From positions 104,598-168,597 of the forward strand of contig SHUD01000001.1 in NCBI GenBank assembly GCA_009697505.1: a stretch of 64,000 nucleotides of DNA. The letters are read 5' to 3'. The position numbers and the translations under genes were made by a program. Positions 60,712-64,000 of the stretch are shown one piece after another. The notes under the pieces are model-generated. The model searched no databases. It was not told where the DNA came from and was given only the letters and a program-made list of their open reading frames with translations. This DNA comes from Bryobacterales bacterium. GTDB lineage: Bacteria > Acidobacteriota > Terriglobia > Bryobacterales > Bryobacteraceae. Each line of letters begins with the position of its first letter. Position 1 is the stretch's first letter.

Positions 60712-61151
60712 GACCTGGCCCTCTCAATCAGGCCGCCGGGCAGTCCCAGGCGTTTCCGCCAGCGGGCCTCGGCGCGGGCCATCTCGCCGGAATCTGACTC
60801 GTGATCCAGGCCCGCCAGATGCAGCGCTCCATGCAGCATCAGGATCCGCAGCTCGTCATCAATGGAATGTCTGTGTTCGGCGGCTTGTGCTTTGGCGCGA
60901 TCGGCCGAAATCGCCAGATCTCCCGCGAAGCCGTTACTGGGGCGGGAGGGAAACGACAAGACATCCGTCGTTGAATTCTTACCCCGGAATTGTTTGTTGA
61001 GGCGGCGGAGCTCGGCGTCGCCGCTGATCAGGCAGGATAACGCTCTGCCCCGCATGACCCTTTTCGAGAGCTCCTCCAGGAACAGACGCAGATCTCCTCT
61101 GCGGATCTTCCGCGCGGTGCGAAACAACAGAGATATGTCGCTGGGAGACAT
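60708..61151 (-). CDS. ybeY: Endoribonuclease YbeY / rRNA maturation factor
   Basis: LNKQFRGKNSTTDVLSFP and HGALHLAGLDHE metal motif. Confidence 0.93.
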   Translation of the reverse strand: MSPSDISLLFRTARKIRRGDLRLFLEELSKRVMRGRALSCLISGDAELRRLNKQFRGKNSTTDVLSFPSRPSNGFAGDLAISADRAKAQAAEHRHSIDDELRILMLHGALHLAGLDHESDSGEMARAEARWRKRLGLPGGLIERARS

Positions 61152-61162
61152 GGGTGGGCCGC

Positions 61163-62200
<1,038 letters not shown>

Positions 62201-62351
62201 TCGAACGCAGGGAAGGAATACTGCGGGGAGCCGGACATCCGCGGTCGCGGAGGCAGGAGCAACATCTAGCCTCAGCATATCAGAAATGCGCGGAAATAGT
62301 GCGGAACGATCGCCGCGTGTGTTATTCTGAAGATCGCCGATCGGGCATAGC

Positions 62352-62428
<77 letters not shown>

Positions 62429-62464
62429 TTTTCGACCCTCTCCAGGCTTCCACAATCCAAAGGG

Positions 62465-63157
62465 TTACGCGCTGGCACCGTATATGGGGATTACGGCGCC
62501 ATTGATTTGAGATCCGCGGTCCGACGCCAGATGAATTAACAGGTCCGCCACCTGCTGCGGATCTACCCACTTCGAGAAGTCCGCCTGCGGATCGGCGACC
62601 CGGTTCGCCGGCGTGTCCATGGTTGCAGGAAGCACGATGTTGGCCGTGATCCCCTGGCCGCGGGTTTCCCGCGCAACGGACCGGATCAGCGACACGAGCG
62701 CCGCTTTCGACGCCGCGTATACAGCCGCTTTCGGCGAAGGCTCCGCCGCCGACTTGCTGCCGATAGCGAGAATCCGGCCGCTGCCCTGCGCGCGCATCCG
62801 TGGAAGCGCCGCGCGAATCATCAGGAACGCCGAGCGAAAATTCAGATCCATCATTCGCTCGAACGTGGCATCGTCGGTGTCGGCGACTGTGCTCCCTCCG
62901 GCGAACCCGCCGATCAAGTGCACCAGGCCGTCAATCCGGCTGCTCAGCGCGAGCGCGCCTGCGATGACTGAACGGGCATCTTCGCCGCTGGAAACTCCGG
63001 CCGCTATTGCCGAAAACCGCTGCTGAGGAAAATCCGCGGCCTCGATGGATCGCGACACTCCGATCACGCGGGCGCCTGCCTCCAGGAACGAATTCGTCAC
63101 ATAGGTTCCCAGGCCGCCCTTGGCTCCGGTGATGATGATGGTCTTGTCTCGCAGCAT
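62465..63157 (-). CDS. SDR family oxidoreductase
   Basis: IIITGAKGGLGTYV; AVYAASKAAL (YxxxK). Confidence 0.92.
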   Translation of the reverse strand: MLRDKTIIITGAKGGLGTYVTNSFLEAGARVIGVSRSIEAADFPQQRFSAIAAGVSSGEDARSVIAGALALSSRIDGLVHLIGGFAGGSTVADTDDATFERMMDLNFRSAFLMIRAALPRMRAQGSGRILAIGSKSAAEPSPKAAVYAASKAALVSLIRSVARETRGQGITANIVLPATMDTPANRVADPQADFSKWVDPQQVADLLIHLASDRGSQINGAVIPIYGASA

Positions 63158-63187
63158 TCGTCTAGCGGGGCAAATATACCAGAGAGC

Positions 63188-64000
63188 CTATCCCGCTCCC
63201 GTTTTTGCGATCGCGCGGGCCTCCTTCAGGCCGGCGGCTTGCCAGCAGTGTTCCATGACCTGTTTGGCCCGTGCCACCGGCAAGACACCGTCGGCAAGGC
63301 TTAGAAATTTCGCCTCTAAATCGCGATCGCTCATGGGATTCCGCACGCTCCCCAACGCGTGTTCGATGAATTTCTCCAGCTTGCGGCCATCCTTGAGCAC
63401 GATGACCACACGAGCCTGGTCCCCCTGGAGCGATGCATCGACGGTAGCCGCTACTCTGCCACGCAGGGCCACGGTTTCCGGTACGCGCACGGCCCGGTCG
63501 CTAAACTGAGCCTCGCCCCCGGCGCCTTCCGCGATCGCCACGGCGGCGGCATGATACACGCTGAACTTGCTTTCCAGGCCCGTCTGCGGGGACTTCTCGT
63601 CTGTCAGCTCCAGCACCAGGCGGTGGACGCGCAGTTCGATCCTGTCGATCTGATCCCCTTTCAATTTGTGTTCGTTACGCAATTGAATACAGCCATCGAT
63701 GATGGGATGGACTACCAGGCCGCTGGCGAACGGCTTGTAGCTGTTTTCGCTCAGCAAGTAGGTCTTGCCGAGCTGGTTTTGGATGTTCGAGTAATCGTGT
63801 TGCGTGCTCACGACGTTGGCCCAGCCGGACTTGGCTTCGATCCCCTGATCCGAACTGGTGTAATTCTTGGAAGCCAGCAGCGCCGCCGTGAGCCCGTTCT
63901 GCGCCGCACGCCCGGGGTGAAAACTCTTGGTCATGCTGCCGAACATCTCGCGCAAGCCCACGGGTTGCACGGCGGCGAGCCCCAGCGCCCACACCATCTG
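63188..64000 (-). CDS. MmgE/PrpD family protein, partial (5' end outside window)
   Basis: LGLAAVQPVGLREMFGSMTKSFHPGRAAQNGLTAALLASKNYTSSDQGIEAKSG typical of MmgE/PrpD. Confidence 0.85.
   Translation of the reverse strand, partial: QMVWALGLAAVQPVGLREMFGSMTKSFHPGRAAQNGLTAALLASKNYTSSDQGIEAKSGWANVVSTQHDYSNIQNQLGKTYLLSENSYKPFASGLVVHPIIDGCIQLRNEHKLKGDQIDRIELRVHRLVLELTDEKSPQTGLESKFSVYHAAAVAIAEGAGGEAQFSDRAVRVPETVALRGRVAATVDASLQGDQARVVIVLKDGRKLEKFIEHALGSVRNPMSDRDLEAKFLSLADGVLPVARAKQVMEHCWQAAGLKEARAIAKTGAG

Noticed and set aside
59446-60804. 452-aa plus-strand ORF
   Set aside because: Antisense to the CorC-like gene; composition is typical of shadow frames.

Overview
GC-rich bacterial chromosomal window. 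Gene content (ADOP/MacB-type permease, Oar-like TonB-dependent receptor, DUF1800/DUF1501 pair, many secreted single-heme proteins) suggests an Acidobacteria / Solibacter-Bryobacter-like organism; this is an inference from gene content, not a search. About 55 protein genes on both strands plus one tRNA-Asp(GTC). Core genes: truA, thrC, purH, era, ybeY, a PhoH-family gene, a CorC/hemolysin-like CBS protein, cofG/cofH (F420 precursor synthesis), and a CbiMQ-O cobalt/nickel ECF transporter. Accessory genes include MFS, RND and ABC transporters, a gentisate-dioxygenase-like gene with an AAHS-type MFS, and a signalling operon with two response regulators, a porin-like protein, a cupredoxin-like protein and a histidine kinase. 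No CRISPR array, transposase, prophage or rRNA was recognised. The most notable signals are: (i) six genes with coding lesions (HigA-like antitoxin, cupin, alpha/beta hydrolase with in-frame TAA, porin-like gene with in-frame TAG, MazF/PemK-like toxin, ADOP permease); (ii) a porin/cupredoxin/two-component operon; (iii) a translationally coupled MFS / dicluster ferredoxin / unknown Cys-rich protein operon; (iv) a divergent pair of related unknown membrane-anchored proteins near cofGH; (v) two poly-G tracts at similar positions upstream of two minus-strand genes. No clearly new defence or mobile system was found.
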